Below are positions 9,008 through 18,028 of a stretch of DNA of 63,298 nt, in pieces. The DNA comes from Neobacillus dielmonensis (lineage in GTDB: Bacteria > Bacillota > Bacilli > Bacillales > Cytobacillaceae): positions 1 through 63,298 of the forward strand of contig NZ_HG942042.1 in NCBI RefSeq assembly GCF_000612665.1, given 5' to 3'. The notes under the pieces were generated by a model that was given only the letters and a program-made list of their open reading frames with translations, was not told the origin of the DNA and did not search any database. A program made the position numbers and the translations under genes. How positions within the stretch are numbered: position 1 is the first letter of the stretch; each line of letters opens with the position of its first letter.

Positions 9008-9035
9008 AAAAAACAGACTCTTAACTGAGTCTGTT
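9008..9035 (-). terminator. terminator of asnS
   Basis: On the minus strand AACAGACTC/GAGTCTGTT arms are followed by a T run, just after the asnS stop codon. Confidence 0.8.
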
Positions 9036-9045
9036 CAATATTTCA

Positions 9046-10437
9046 TTAGAACTCCGCATTTCCAGGAGTCCGTGGAAATGGGATGACATCACGGATATTA
9101 CCCATTCCTGTCAAGTACATAATGAGGCGTTCAAAACCGAGACCATATCCAGCGTGCTTTGTACCGCCATATTTCCTTAATTCTAAGTACCACCAATAAT
9201 CCTCTTCATTCATCCCGAGCTCTTTAATTTTGTTGGCAAGGACATCCTCACGCTCTTCGCGCTGACTGCCCCCCACAAGTTCACCAATTCCTGGTACCAG
9301 CAAATCTGTTGCTGCAACCGTTTTGCCATCCTCATTTAACCGCATATAAAATGCCTTAATTTCTTTTGGATAGTCAGTTACAAACACAGGTTTCTTAAAT
9401 ATCTTTTCACACAAATACCGTTCATGTTCAGTTTGTAGGTCTGTACCCCATTCTACCGGATACTCGAACTTTTCACCAGATTGTTTTAACAACTCAATGG
9501 CTTCCGTGTAGGTTACACGGCCAAACTCCGCAGTAAAGGCATTGTTAAGACGTTCGAGTAATCCTTTTTCCACAAAGCTATTAAAGAATGCCATTTCTTC
9601 CGGTGCTTGCTCAAGGACGTATCCAATTACATATTTCACCATATCTTCAGCAATATCCATAATATCTGGCAGTTCAGCAAAAGCAACTTCCGGTTCAATC
9701 ATCCAAAATTCAGCAGCGTGCCGGGCTGTATTGGAATTTTCCGCTCTAAATGTTGGACCAAATGTATACACATTGCGGAACGCCAATGCAAAGGCTTCAG
9801 CAGAGAGTTGGCCGCTTACAGTTAAATTGCTTGCTTTACCGAAAAAGTCTTTGGAGGCATCCGTTTTGCCTTCCTCGTCTTTAGGGAGATGATCCATATC
9901 CAAGGTGGTTACTCTAAACATTTCTCCCGCACCCTCTGTATCACTACCTGTGATAATTGGTGAGTGTACATAAACAAATCCTTGTTCTTGGAAAAACTTA
10001 TGTATTGCATATGCTGCTAACGATCTTACACGAAAAACAGCTGCAAACGTATTAGTTCTTGGACGAAGATGGGCAACGGTCCGCAAGTATTCAAACGTAT
10101 GACGTTTCTTTTGCAATGGATAGTCAACATTTGAAGTGCCTTCAATCGAAATCGCTGTTGCTTTAATTTCAAAAGGCTGTTTAGCTTGAGGTGTATGGAT
10201 AAAATCTCCTTCTACCTTAATGGAAGAACTGATTGGCAGCTTCGCAATTTCTTTAAAATTTTCCATTTGCTCGTCAAACACAATCTGGACATTTTTAAAA
10301 AAGCTTCCATCATTTAATTCAATAAAACCAAAAGTCTTCGAATCACGTATGGTGCGGATCCAGCCTGAAACTTGTACTTTTTGGCCGATAAAACTTTCAG
10401 TATTTCTGTACAATTCTTTAACTAAAGATTGTTTCAT
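9046..10437 (-). CDS. asnS: asparaginyl-tRNA synthetase (long type)
   Basis: A 463-residue class IIb aminoacyl-tRNA synthetase charging tRNA-Asn. The N-terminal OB-fold anticodon domain ([20 protein letters not shown]) is followed by motif 2 around [21 protein letters not shown] and motif 3 around [11 protein letters not shown]. The flexible [11 protein letters not shown] segment and length near 466 resemble the E. coli AsnS type; B. subtilis AsnS, as I recall, is about 430 residues. The ATG at 10437 is preceded by AGGAGGG; 44 further upstream in-frame codons overlap the leader terminator and are not counted. The gene stands alone with a short attenuator-like leader. Confidence 0.95.
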   Translation of the reverse strand: MKQSLVKELYRNTESFIGQKVQVSGWIRTIRDSKTFGFIELNDGSFFKNVQIVFDEQMENFKEIAKLPISSSIKVEGDFIHTPQAKQPFEIKATAISIEGTSNVDYPLQKKRHTFEYLRTVAHLRPRTNTFAAVFRVRSLAAYAIHKFFQEQGFVYVHSPIITGSDTEGAGEMFRVTTLDMDHLPKDEEGKTDASKDFFGKASNLTVSGQLSAEAFALAFRNVYTFGPTFRAENSNTARHAAEFWMIEPEVAFAELPDIMDIAEDMVKYVIGYVLEQAPEEMAFFNSFVEKGLLERLNNAFTAEFGRVTYTEAIELLKQSGEKFEYPVEWGTDLQTEHERYLCEKIFKKPVFVTDYPKEIKAFYMRLNEDGKTVAATDLLVPGIGELVGGSQREEREDVLANKIKELGMNEEDYWWYLELRKYGGTKHAGYGLGFERLIMYLTGMGNIRDVIPFPRTPGNAEF

Positions 10438-10504
10438 GATTTCCCTCCTAAAACATACGGTTGAAAAGTTTCCTGGCATCTCCCTATTAGCCTGCCGTAA
10501 AATA

Positions 10505-10529
10505 AAAAACCTCCCATCCCCTTGGGAAG
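10505..10529 (-). terminator. terminator in the asnS leader (possible attenuator)
   Basis: Read on the minus strand, CTTCCCA and TGGGAGG arms with a 6-nt loop are followed by six T, and the hairpin lies 68 nt before the asnS start codon. No T-box consensus (AGGGTGGNACCGCG) and too little leader for a full T box are seen, so any control must use another mechanism. Confidence 0.55.
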
Positions 10530-10569
10530 AAAGGCAATGCTTGTTTACCGCATGATTTATCCCTTCCAT

Positions 10570-10598
10570 ATTATATATAAATCGCCGCTAATAAGCAA
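10570..10598 (-). promoter_or_regulatory. sigma-A-like promoter of asnS
   Basis: On the minus strand TTGCTT and TATAAT are 17 nt apart. The predicted start near 10563 gives a leader of about 126 nt that contains the hairpin at 10505-10529. The rest of the 307-nt gap to the next gene shows nothing else. Confidence 0.5.
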
Positions 10599-10744
10599 TA
10601 ATCAACAAATTGCCTGCTAATTAAAGATAGAAGCTCTCTTTTCGTCTTTATTTTTAAAACTTTCCAGAATTATGGCAGGTGAATATATAATTAGGTCGAA
10701 TTAATAACTATTGCTTCGATTCTTGTTCATTAAGGGGTGTTGAT

Positions 10745-10975
10745 GTGGATAAAATTACTTGTATCGCCTATCTTCTTTACAACTCTTCCAGGGATCAAAA
10801 CATCAAGAATAAAGCCATCCAATTATTGAATGGCGATGTTTCAATTCGAGATTTAAAAAGGGAACCATCATTGCAGACCCATATAGCATTTACAGAGTCC
10901 TTTCTGAAAAAAAATAAAATTGATAAAAATCAAGTACAGCAGTTTGCCGAAGAGTTTCTCGTGTTAGAGGTTTAA
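10745..10975 (+). CDS. hypothetical 76-residue protein
   Basis: A GTG frame with AAGGGG seven bases upstream encodes a soluble, lysine-rich helical protein (NSSRDQNIKNKAIQLLNGDV, LKKNKIDKNQVQQFAEEFL). I do not recognise a family. Its stop codon overlaps, tail to tail, the stop codon of the opposing GNAT gene. Ribosome binding site and open length support a real gene. Confidence 0.6.
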   Translation: MDKITCIAYLLYNSSRDQNIKNKAIQLLNGDVSIRDLKREPSLQTHIAFTESFLKKNKIDKNQVQQFAEEFLVLEV

Positions 10976-11451
10976 TGCCGCTCATCCTTAATTTGCTTTT
11001 GATAACATAAAATTTCAATTTCATTTTTTATCATGGTTGTGTTATAATAGATGAATCCTAATTTTTCCCAAAACTGTTTAGCTTTTAGATTTTCTTTTAT
11101 CACACCAATTCGAACCGTGTTAAAACCTCGTTTTATCATCTCATTTTCAAACAGAGCATATGCTTGCTCTCCAAAACCGAATCCTTGATAGTCAGCATGA
11201 ATCATAAGCACGCCTAGCCACGGAAATTGATCATTTGGGTTTTCTTCCAAATAATCCAAAACTCCAATATAAGTATCATCTAGTTTTATAAACTTGCTCT
11301 GGGAAAATGAGTTTAGAAACTCACTTTCCATATCTGTAAAGCTTCTTGTAGAATGGCCATTTTCCATAATATTGTACGCTTGATTGGTATTGATAATTTC
11401 AAGCGCTATATACAGTGTGTCTTTCTTTATTTCTTCAAAATACATGGGCAT
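10972..11451 (-). CDS. GNAT family N-acetyltransferase
   Basis: A roughly 159-residue single-domain acetyltransferase. Acetyl-CoA motif A is seen as IHADYQGFGFGEQAYALFE (Q-x-x-G-x-G), followed by TVRIGVIKENLKAKQFWEKL and GFIYYNT, the standard GNAT C-terminal pattern. The start is uncertain: ATG at 11451 lies 13 nt after GAGGAG, whereas the longer ATG at 11472 overlaps that site. A TATAAT on the minus strand near 11490 would put the transcript start close to the longer start, which favours the shorter one. The substrate is unknown. Confidence 0.75.
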   Translation of the reverse strand: MPMYFEEIKKDTLYIALEIINTNQAYNIMENGHSTRSFTDMESEFLNSFSQSKFIKLDDTYIGVLDYLEENPNDQFPWLGVLMIHADYQGFGFGEQAYALFENEMIKRGFNTVRIGVIKENLKAKQFWEKLGFIYYNTTMIKNEIEILCYQKQIKDERH

Positions 11452-11538
11452 CTCGTGACAACAACTCCTCATTTTTATTCATTATACCAACTTAAACATG
11501 AAAAATATTATAATTTTTTAAGAAGGGTGATAGATTAT

Positions 11539-11679
11539 ATGGTACAAGTAGAAGTCATGATTCAATTCGAAGGGAAAATATACCTAACTAATGTGATCGC
11601 AGACAACAGTACTCCTGATGAAGAAATTCAGCGTATGGCGTATGAACAAGTTCAAAAGCAATGGAAAAAGCTTAAATAA
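11539..11679 (+). CDS. BA3454-family-like small stress protein
   Basis: A 46-residue protein: MVQVEVMIQFEGKIYLTNV then a helix rich in E, Q and K ending in QVQKQWKKLK. This pattern matches the small family called 'BA3454 family stress response protein' in Bacillus annotations. AGAAGGGTGA precedes the ATG. The promoter is shared back-to-back with the GNAT gene. The function is undetermined; family naming is from memory of its sequence pattern. Confidence 0.65.
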   Translation: MVQVEVMIQFEGKIYLTNVIADNSTPDEEIQRMAYEQVQKQWKKLK

Positions 11680-11683
11680 ATTA

Positions 11684-11720
11684 AAAAGCTGTATGGATTT
11701 TTGAAATCCATACAGCTTTT
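11684..11720. terminator. bidirectional terminator
   Basis: AAAAGCTGTATGGATTT and its complement with a 3-nt loop separate the small stress gene from the convergent helD. Confidence 0.9.
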
Positions 11721-11724
11721 TATG

Positions 11725-14058
11725 TTAATGATTGTCTATGAACAAATAGGTATCTTTTGAAGCATGTTCCATAAGCGGATTAATGCCAGCTGTGGTCAGC
11801 AAATGGAGTTCGTGCATGGCTCTTGTGCATACTGTATAGAACAATTTCCGCTCTCGTTCACTTTGATATTGTGAAATATCATAAAGAATAACGGCATCAA
11901 ATTCAATCCCCTTTGCCAGGTATGATGGGATCACGAGAACACCTTTTTCATAAGAAAGGGTTCCCTTTTCAATTAAATGTACATCTACATCTTGCTTTAT
12001 TGCTCCAAATACCTTTAAACTCTCATCAGCTGTTCTGCATATAACTGCGATGGTTCTATGACCCTCCTGCTTTAGTTCCTTCACCTTGGTTACAACTAAT
12101 TCATTTAAGCTTTCCTTGTTGACCATCGTCACTGCTGGCTTCTTCCCAAAGCGGTTAAACGGCTTAATAGCTTCTCCTCCTTCAATCAATCCTTTTGTAA
12201 ATTCAACTATTTCCTTTGTTGAACGATAGGTTTTCATTAAAACAAAAGTTTCCACTTCATCTTCTTTTAAGGATAGGTCAGTTAAAACCGTCTCAGCTCC
12301 AGTTGCACCTGAAAAGATAGCTTGATTAAAGTCTCCTAATAAAGTCATTCTGCTATATGGGAATAACCTTTGAATAAAGGCAAATTGAAAAGGAGTATAG
12401 TCCTGCGCTTCATCAACAAAAATATGGCGAATTCCAGTGTTCGTTCTCCGTCCCTCAAGCAAATCCTCCAAATAGACCAATGGTGTAGCATCCTCATATG
12501 GAATATAGAATATTTCCAACTTATCAATGGTTTGACTGCAAATTTCCTTCCAATCTTCCGGTAGGGAGTTTGCAGTTATATGACTTTGATTAAATAATTG
12601 TAGGTATATTTGCTGCAGATCCAGGAACTTTAATTGTTTTACCGCCTTAAACAGCGGTTTAAATTTTTCCTTTACCACCATTTCAGCAAGCAGCCTTTGT
12701 TCCCGGTCAAAATCATCAAATGAACTCTCAGTAAATTGATTTTGGGATTGAAGTTGTTTATAAACCTCTAGATAGTCTTCCTTTTCTAGAAACTGAATTT
12801 CCTCCTCCACCCATTCGCGTGAAAGCTCCCGCTTCATCCAGCGTCTCAATTCTTTTTTCAACCAATCCTGCACCTGCTGCAGCCGATTAGGAATAGAAAT
12901 ACTTCGGTCCAAAGAATAAAAGAAATCTCTAATTTCCTTTTTAGCTATTAACAAATCACCTCGAAAGGTTAAATCTTTAAAGATGAGCCCTCCTTCAGAA
13001 AGTGCTATTACATAGTCATCAATGATGTTTTTAAAATCTAGACTCGCTTTATAGCGAATCCCATTTACTCTTGTTTGATATCCTTCCTGAGCCTCAGCGT
13101 TTAATAAATATTCGATTTGCATGAAAGGATCTTCCACGTCATATTCCCTACCAAGACGCATATTTAGATATTCCTGGAATGTGGATTGCTGCATATTCTC
13201 CTCACCCAATTCAGGAAGCACAGTAGCAACATAGCTATTGAACAAAGGATTTGGTGAGAACAACATGATATTTTCTGATTTTATGGTTCCCCGATAACGA
13301 TATAATAAGTAGGCAACCCGCTGTAGGGCAGCTGAAGTCTTACCGCTTCCAGCGACCCCTTGTACAATTAATACTTTACTACTTACATTACGGATAATAG
13401 CATTTTGTTCACGTTGGATCGTAGCCACAATGCTTTTCATTTGGGTGCTGGCATTATTTCCGAGTACTTCTTGAAGCATTTCATCCACAATCGTTACACC
13501 CGTATCAAACATACTCTTTATATCTGCATCGCGAATAATAAATTGCCGCTTTAATTCCATTTCTCCTTCAATCAGTCCCTCAGGTGTTTGATAACTAGCG
13601 AGACCTGGCGAGAAATCGTAATATATGCTCGAGATTGGCGCACGCCAGTCATAGATTAAAAAATCTTGTTCTTGTTCATCCATCAAAGAAGAGATGCCAA
13701 GATATATTTGATCTGGAGACTTTTCCCCTGCCTCCAAAAAATCGATCCGTCCAAAATACGGAGAGTATTTTAACCTTTCAAGGGTATTGAGTTGCTTATC
13801 CAACTGATTATGTGTCCGTTCTCGCTCAGATAACAGTTCAGACTGCTGTTTTATGCTGGCTGCAGTTTCAATTACATCATCTGGTTCATCTAAATTAACC
13901 GTTACATCCTGCCAAAAGGTTTTGCGAATCTCGAGGACATCTGAACTTACCTTACTGGTATTCCGTTTAAGTTTTTTGATTTTTTTATCTACTTCTTTAA
14001 CAACCATTTCAACCCGTTCTTGTTCCTGCTGCCAGTCTTTGTTTTGTATGTCACTCAT
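11725..14058 (-). CDS. helD: HelD, RNA polymerase recycling ATPase (UvrD/Rep-like)
   Basis: A 777-residue superfamily 1 helicase-like protein. An N-terminal coiled coil (about residues 5-95, the arm that enters the polymerase secondary channel in known HelD) precedes a first ATPase lobe with Walker A IVQGVAGSGKTSAALQR near residue 230 and Walker B IFVDEAQDYTPFQ near 555. Motif IV-VI elements include KTYRSTKEIVEFTKG and YTVCTRAMHELHLL. Known HelD releases RNA polymerase from stalled or terminated complexes. GAGGAGTGG precedes the ATG. The length matches B. subtilis HelD (774). No neighbours suggest a specialised role. Confidence 0.92.
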   Translation of the reverse strand: MSDIQNKDWQQEQERVEMVVKEVDKKIKKLKRNTSKVSSDVLEIRKTFWQDVTVNLDEPDDVIETAASIKQQSELLSERERTHNQLDKQLNTLERLKYSPYFGRIDFLEAGEKSPDQIYLGISSLMDEQEQDFLIYDWRAPISSIYYDFSPGLASYQTPEGLIEGEMELKRQFIIRDADIKSMFDTGVTIVDEMLQEVLGNNASTQMKSIVATIQREQNAIIRNVSSKVLIVQGVAGSGKTSAALQRVAYLLYRYRGTIKSENIMLFSPNPLFNSYVATVLPELGEENMQQSTFQEYLNMRLGREYDVEDPFMQIEYLLNAEAQEGYQTRVNGIRYKASLDFKNIIDDYVIALSEGGLIFKDLTFRGDLLIAKKEIRDFFYSLDRSISIPNRLQQVQDWLKKELRRWMKRELSREWVEEEIQFLEKEDYLEVYKQLQSQNQFTESSFDDFDREQRLLAEMVVKEKFKPLFKAVKQLKFLDLQQIYLQLFNQSHITANSLPEDWKEICSQTIDKLEIFYIPYEDATPLVYLEDLLEGRRTNTGIRHIFVDEAQDYTPFQFAFIQRLFPYSRMTLLGDFNQAIFSGATGAETVLTDLSLKEDEVETFVLMKTYRSTKEIVEFTKGLIEGGEAIKPFNRFGKKPAVTMVNKESLNELVVTKVKELKQEGHRTIAVICRTADESLKVFGAIKQDVDVHLIEKGTLSYEKGVLVIPSYLAKGIEFDAVILYDISQYQSERERKLFYTVCTRAMHELHLLTTAGINPLMEHASKDTYLFIDNH

Positions 14059-14118
14059 CTAACCACTCCTCGAAAAGTTTTAACAAAATGTTTGACAAAT
14101 AGAATGAAAATGTGGTAA

Positions 14119-14251
14119 TGTTATAATAGGGTTTTTATACAGCAAATAAATATGCGAGTGTAATACCAAAAGTCATTTTATCATTTTCAATTAAATATTT
14201 CAACAATTTAATTTAAAACTGTACTTAAAAACGCCAAATGGCGTTTTTTTT
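14119..14251 (+). ncRNA. candidate small RNA between helD and the YceI gene
   Basis: An extended -10 (TGTTATAAT ending 14127, with TTGACA at 14092 too far for ideal spacing) is followed about 100 nt later by a strong terminator, ACGCCA/TGGCGT with eight T (14231-14251). No start codon with a ribosome binding site opens a frame between them, and the terminator isolates the unit from the downstream gene. This is an inference from promoter-terminator pairing only. Confidence 0.35.
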
Positions 14252-14271
14252 ATTGGAGGTAATTTTTCTCC

Positions 14272-14367
14272 TTGACAGTAACAAGACGTACAATTTATAG
14301 TATTTGAAATCTCTTTAGAAAAATGAATAAAAAACGATTGACAATCAACATGTATCCCCTCTATAAT
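14272..14367 (+). promoter_or_regulatory. two candidate sigma-A promoters for the YceI gene
   Basis: P1 has TTGACA at 14272 and TTATAG at 14295 (17 nt apart). P2 has TTGACA at 14338 and TATAAT at 14362 (18 nt apart) and is the stronger match. The palindrome at 14368-14402 begins immediately after the P2 -10 element. Confidence 0.65.
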
Positions 14368-14402
14368 TTATCTTGAATTAAATTATTTCAAATTCAAGAT
14401 AA
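14368..14402. promoter_or_regulatory. operator-like perfect palindrome at the yceI promoter
   Basis: The 12-nt arms TTATCTTGAATT and AATTCAAGATAA are exact complements separated by 11 nt, and cover the predicted P2 transcription start. The half-site ATCTTGAATT resembles operators of MarR-type regulators such as MhqR (known core ATCTCGAATTCGAGAT), but spacing differs, so the regulator is unknown. Confidence 0.6.
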
Positions 14403-14432
14403 AAGATTTCAAAACAAAGGGAGAGATTATTC

Positions 14433-14966
14433 ATGGCAAAAACTAAATGGGCATTAGACCCTGCGCACAGCAGTGTAGATTTTTCAGTTCGTCACATGAT
14501 GATTGCAAATGTAAAAGGAACATTTAACAGCTTTAACGCAGTAATTGAAGCCGACCCAGCTGATTTAACAACTGCTTCCATCGAATTTACGGTTGAAACT
14601 TCAAGTGTTGACACCCGTAACGCTGATCGTGACGGGCATCTCGTTTCAGCAGATTTCTTTGATGTTGAAAATCACCCAACTATGACCTTCAAAGCAACAA
14701 ATATTGAAAAAACAGACGAAGGTGAATATAAAGTAACCGGTGATTTAACTCTTCGCGGGGTGACTAAACAAGAAACATTCGAAGTTACCTTTGAAGGTCA
14801 AGGAAAAGACCCTTGGGGCAATGAAAAAGCTGGTTTTAGCGCTACTGGTTCATTAAACCGTTCCGACTATGGCTTAGTTTGGAACACAGCACTTGAAACT
14901 GGCGGAGTGCTGGTTGGAGACAAAGTAAAAATTAATCTTCAAATACAAGCAGCAAAAGCTGAATAG
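14433..14966 (+). CDS. YceI family lipocalin-like protein
   Basis: A 177-residue cytosolic protein (no signal peptide) with the YceI pattern: opening KWALDPAHSSVDFSVRHMMI, the ASIEFTVETSSVDTRNADRD block, HPTMTFKATNIE, the GDLTLRGVTK motif and a closing SDYGLVWNTALETGG. The fold is a lipocalin-like barrel known to bind isoprenoid or other amphiphilic molecules. AAGGGAGAG precedes the ATG. A strong sigma-A promoter overlapped by a 12-bp-arm palindrome suggests repression by a MarR-type or similar regulator, perhaps under thiol or quinone stress; that part is inference. Confidence 0.9.
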   Translation: MAKTKWALDPAHSSVDFSVRHMMIANVKGTFNSFNAVIEADPADLTTASIEFTVETSSVDTRNADRDGHLVSADFFDVENHPTMTFKATNIEKTDEGEYKVTGDLTLRGVTKQETFEVTFEGQGKDPWGNEKAGFSATGSLNRSDYGLVWNTALETGGVLVGDKVKINLQIQAAKAE

Positions 14967-14969
14967 TTC

Positions 14970-15002
14970 AAAAAGAGGCTAACAATGTTAGCCTCTTTTT
15001 TA
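14970..15002 (+). terminator. terminator of the YceI gene
   Basis: AAAAAGAGGCTAAC and GTTAGCCTCTTTTT arms with a 3-nt loop and T run. Confidence 0.88.
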
Positions 15003-15051
15003 GAGGGATCCTTGGTTGTTGAAAGCGTTTCTGCCCCTTTTTATATTCAGA

Positions 15052-16557
15052 TTAACTCTCTAGCCTAAAGTATGGCGTCATGTCTTCCCGTTTAAATTTA
15101 ATAAAATAATAGTCATTATTAGAAGGGTCATATCGATAGTCTTTTTTCCAATGATCGATATTATCAATTATTTCCCGTAGTGCATGAACAAACAATAGCA
15201 GCTCCTCATCCGTCATAATTGGATGAAGTGAAAAACGAACCCAGCCTGGTTTTGCTGACATATCACCTTGATTAATCTTTTCTGTAATTTGTTTGGATGT
15301 TTTCTTGTCTATATTTAATAAGTAGTGTCCATACGTACCAGCACATGAACAGCCCCCCCTAACTTGTATCCCGTATCTGTCATTAAGGAGACGGACAATC
15401 AAATTGTAGTGGATATCCTCAATATAAAAGGAGATAATACCCAAGCGGTCTTTTATATACCCTTCCAAAATATGGAGATTTGGGAGCTTCTCCAGCTCGG
15501 CCATTACCAAAGCTGTCTGCTGCTTTTCCCGTTTCAAAAGATTGTCGATTCCCATTGACTCTTTTAAATTGAGACAGAAAGCTGTACGGATGGCTTGTAG
15601 AATCCCCGGCGTCCCCCCGTCCTCCCGAATCTCAATATCCTTATGGTATTGGTGTTCTGCCCAGGGATTTGTCCAAACCACAGTTCCGCCCCCCGGATGG
15701 TCCGGAACCTTGTTTGCGTAAATCCTAGAGTCAAACACCATTACCCCGCTCGTACCGGGTCCGCCCAAAAATTTATGGGGTGAAAAAAATATAGCATCCA
15801 ATTTTTCAAGTGGATCTTTTGGATGCATATTTATTTTCACATAGGGTGCCGATGCCGCGAAATCCACTAGGCAAATACCACCGTTCTCATGCATAACTTT
15901 TGCCAGCTGGTGATAGGGTGTCTGTATCCCGGTCACATTAGAACAAGCCGTAAACGCCCCAATTTTCAATGGCCTATCTTGGTACGATTTCAGGCATTCT
16001 TTCAGATGGCCAATATTTACAAGACCAGAGGAATCCGGGTTAATTTTTACCACATCCCCTATGGTTTCCAGCCAAGAAGTCTGGTTCGAATGATGCTCCA
16101 TATGGGTGATAAAAACAACGGGGCGATCTTTTTCCTGAATCCGAAGCCGGCCTTTCCAGCTTTCATGAACTCTAAGACCTAGCATTCGCTGAAACTTATT
16201 GATCACAGAAGTCATCCCAAAGCCATCCAGAATGACAACATCATTTGCATCCGCATTGACATGGTCCTTTATCATTTGTTTGGCTTGATGGTAAAGTCCT
16301 GTCATCATTAAACTAGTTATATTGGATTCTGTATGGGTATTGGCCATATACGGTCCAATAACCTCTGTGATTTTTTGTTCAATTGGACGGTACAATCTGC
16401 CGCTGGCAGTCCAGTCAGCATAAATAATCTCTTTGGTTCCATAAGGCGACTCAAACTTCTGGGCAATCCCAATTACATGGGGGCGAAAGGCTTTAAAATA
16501 TGCTTCAAGATTTTCCGGGACTCGGAAAGATTTCGTTCCAATCTTTGCGTTAATCAC
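15052..16557 (-). CDS. PLP-dependent aminotransferase class V / cysteine-desulfurase-like enzyme
   Basis: A 501-residue fold-type I PLP enzyme. Seen are the entry motif EIIYADWTASGRLYRPIE, the THMEHHSNQTSW segment, the cofactor Asp in CLVDFAASAP and the Schiff-base lysine in FFSPHKFLGGPGTSGVMVFD. A cysteine-rich GGCSCAGTYG stretch in the C-terminal domain is placed where desulfurases carry their active cysteine, but no SUF or ISC genes are adjacent, so sulfur transfer is not established. The start is GTG with GGGGTGGG. It appears to be monocistronic. Confidence 0.85.
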   Translation of the reverse strand: MINAKIGTKSFRVPENLEAYFKAFRPHVIGIAQKFESPYGTKEIIYADWTASGRLYRPIEQKITEVIGPYMANTHTESNITSLMMTGLYHQAKQMIKDHVNADANDVVILDGFGMTSVINKFQRMLGLRVHESWKGRLRIQEKDRPVVFITHMEHHSNQTSWLETIGDVVKINPDSSGLVNIGHLKECLKSYQDRPLKIGAFTACSNVTGIQTPYHQLAKVMHENGGICLVDFAASAPYVKINMHPKDPLEKLDAIFFSPHKFLGGPGTSGVMVFDSRIYANKVPDHPGGGTVVWTNPWAEHQYHKDIEIREDGGTPGILQAIRTAFCLNLKESMGIDNLLKREKQQTALVMAELEKLPNLHILEGYIKDRLGIISFYIEDIHYNLIVRLLNDRYGIQVRGGCSCAGTYGHYLLNIDKKTSKQITEKINQGDMSAKPGWVRFSLHPIMTDEELLLFVHALREIIDNIDHWKKDYRYDPSNNDYYFIKFKREDMTPYFRLES

Positions 16558-16652
16558 AATCCCACCCCTTTATATAAGTCTTGTTATTACTATATGCATC
16601 AGCTTATATCATGTAGATAAATCAAAAAGAGCAAGTGGTCGAGAAGAATAAG

Positions 16653-16675
16653 CAAAAACCCGCCATCTGGCGGGT
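16653..16675 (-). terminator. terminator of the 115-residue coiled-coil gene
   Basis: On the minus strand ACCCGCCA/TGGCGGGT is followed by a T run. Confidence 0.8.
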
Positions 16676-16689
16676 CATTCACACTTTAA

Positions 16690-17037
16690 TTAATATGTTG
16701 TTACCTTAACCGATTCTTTGCGGTTTACTTCATCAATTTTCTGGACAAACATTTGAAACACTCTCTTTTTTTCCTCTAGGTCTCGTATGTATTCTTTTAG
16801 TTGGTTATAATTTTCCTCAAAAGGTTTATGATACATTTCTCGAATCTTTTCAATAATTTCTTCATTCACTGTCGATTGTATCACTTGTTTGGTTATGCCA
16901 TATTTATACGAATATACCTTTAATTCCTGTGCTACTTCTTCGTATTCTTTTTCAATTTCATCAAGCACCTTGTGTATATCCTCTTTCCATTCCTCTAATG
17001 ACTTTTGCACATAAGATTTCACCATTGTCTCTTCCAT
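16690..17037 (-). CDS. hypothetical coiled-coil protein
   Basis: A 115-residue, highly charged, almost wholly helical protein (KEDIHKVLDEIEKEYEEVA, YIRDLEEKKRVFQMFVQKI) with no cysteine, signal or membrane segment. GGCGGTG precedes the ATG, and a dedicated terminator follows. I do not recognise a family. Confidence 0.65.
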   Translation of the reverse strand: MEETMVKSYVQKSLEEWKEDIHKVLDEIEKEYEEVAQELKVYSYKYGITKQVIQSTVNEEIIEKIREMYHKPFEENYNQLKEYIRDLEEKKRVFQMFVQKIDEVNRKESVKVTTY

Positions 17038-17155
17038 CTTTACACCGCCGTATTTAAATTTGCTCTTTTGTTTATTTTAGCAAAATTAGATTACACGGAA
17101 GTTTCGGACAGGTTACATTGGATTTTCATATCTTCTTTTCTTACTACTGCTCCCG

Positions 17156-17890
17156 TTATTTAGTTTGGACGATTTCTTTAAATTGATCTAGGGTTGTTGA
17201 GTATTTAATATACGTTCTTGGCAGCTGTAGATACTCATCTTTCAAACCGCTCTTAATATAAGGGCCTGGTGTAGTCGTCAAGCCGTATAAATAATATTTC
17301 TGAGTATGATGGATGATTTGATTATTATAGCTGCCAAATGGATATGCAAGAGCAATTACCGGCTTACCAGTGATTTGTTCAATTTTCAGTTTTGATCGCT
17401 TCAGTTCATCGTCTAGATTTGCAGCTTTGGTTAAATCCGGATGTGTAGCTGTATGAGATTGAATCGAAAACATCCCTGAGTTTGCGAGCATTTTCAAATC
17501 CCTGACTGATAATCGATTGTTCCGTCCAATGAAATCAGAGATGACAAATATCGTTGCAGCGGGTAGAAACTGGTCATTTTTAAGCTTATGGAAGATCTGA
17601 TGAACATTAAGATTATTTTTATATCCATCATCAAAGGTGACAAAAATTGGTTTGCTTACGTTTTCTGTTTCTTGCCAGCTTTCAAAGGTCAGCATCGTAT
17701 ACCCGTTTTCCCGTAGATAACGCATTTGCATTTCAAAATTTTCCGGAGTTACGTACAATTCTTTCTGACCATGTCCAGTAAATTCCGCAATCGAGTGATA
17801 GACAAGAATAGGTACTTTTTCTGAAGCATTGGCAGTAGTCGAAATTCCTAATAAAAGCCATGTTACAAAAACTATAATCAACTGTTTCAT
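17156..17890 (-). CDS. secreted polysaccharide deacetylase (NodB domain)
   Basis: A 244-residue protein with a signal peptide ending near STTANAS (residues 1-23) and a carbohydrate esterase 4 NodB domain. Motif 1 is FVTFDDGYKNN (metal-binding Asp pair), motif 2 SHTATHPDL (two metal His), and motif 3 ALAYPFGSYNNQ. It should act outside the membrane on peptidoglycan or another N-acetylated polysaccharide. GGCGGGG precedes the ATG. No adjacent polysaccharide operon narrows the substrate. Confidence 0.88.
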   Translation of the reverse strand: MKQLIIVFVTWLLLGISTTANASEKVPILVYHSIAEFTGHGQKELYVTPENFEMQMRYLRENGYTMLTFESWQETENVSKPIFVTFDDGYKNNLNVHQIFHKLKNDQFLPAATIFVISDFIGRNNRLSVRDLKMLANSGMFSIQSHTATHPDLTKAANLDDELKRSKLKIEQITGKPVIALAYPFGSYNNQIIHHTQKYYLYGLTTTPGPYIKSGLKDEYLQLPRTYIKYSTTLDQFKEIVQTK

Positions 17891-18028
17891 AAAACCCCGC
17901 CTTCCCTAGGTATCATTTTATTATTATTTCACCAATAAATTCTCCCTAATCTTTAGTGGAAAATGTTCCTTTATGGATGAATGATTTTCGTGTAAACTAA
18001 TCGTAGTGAATATAAAAGGAGAACTTTT

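Noticed and set aside
10438..10569. 44-codon N-terminal extension of AsnRS
   Set aside because: It overlaps the leader terminator and the translated residues have no similarity to AsnRS; the ATG at 10437 has a good ribosome site.
10440..10620. T-box leader for asnS
   Set aside because: The T-box consensus and specifier stem are missing and the leader is too short.
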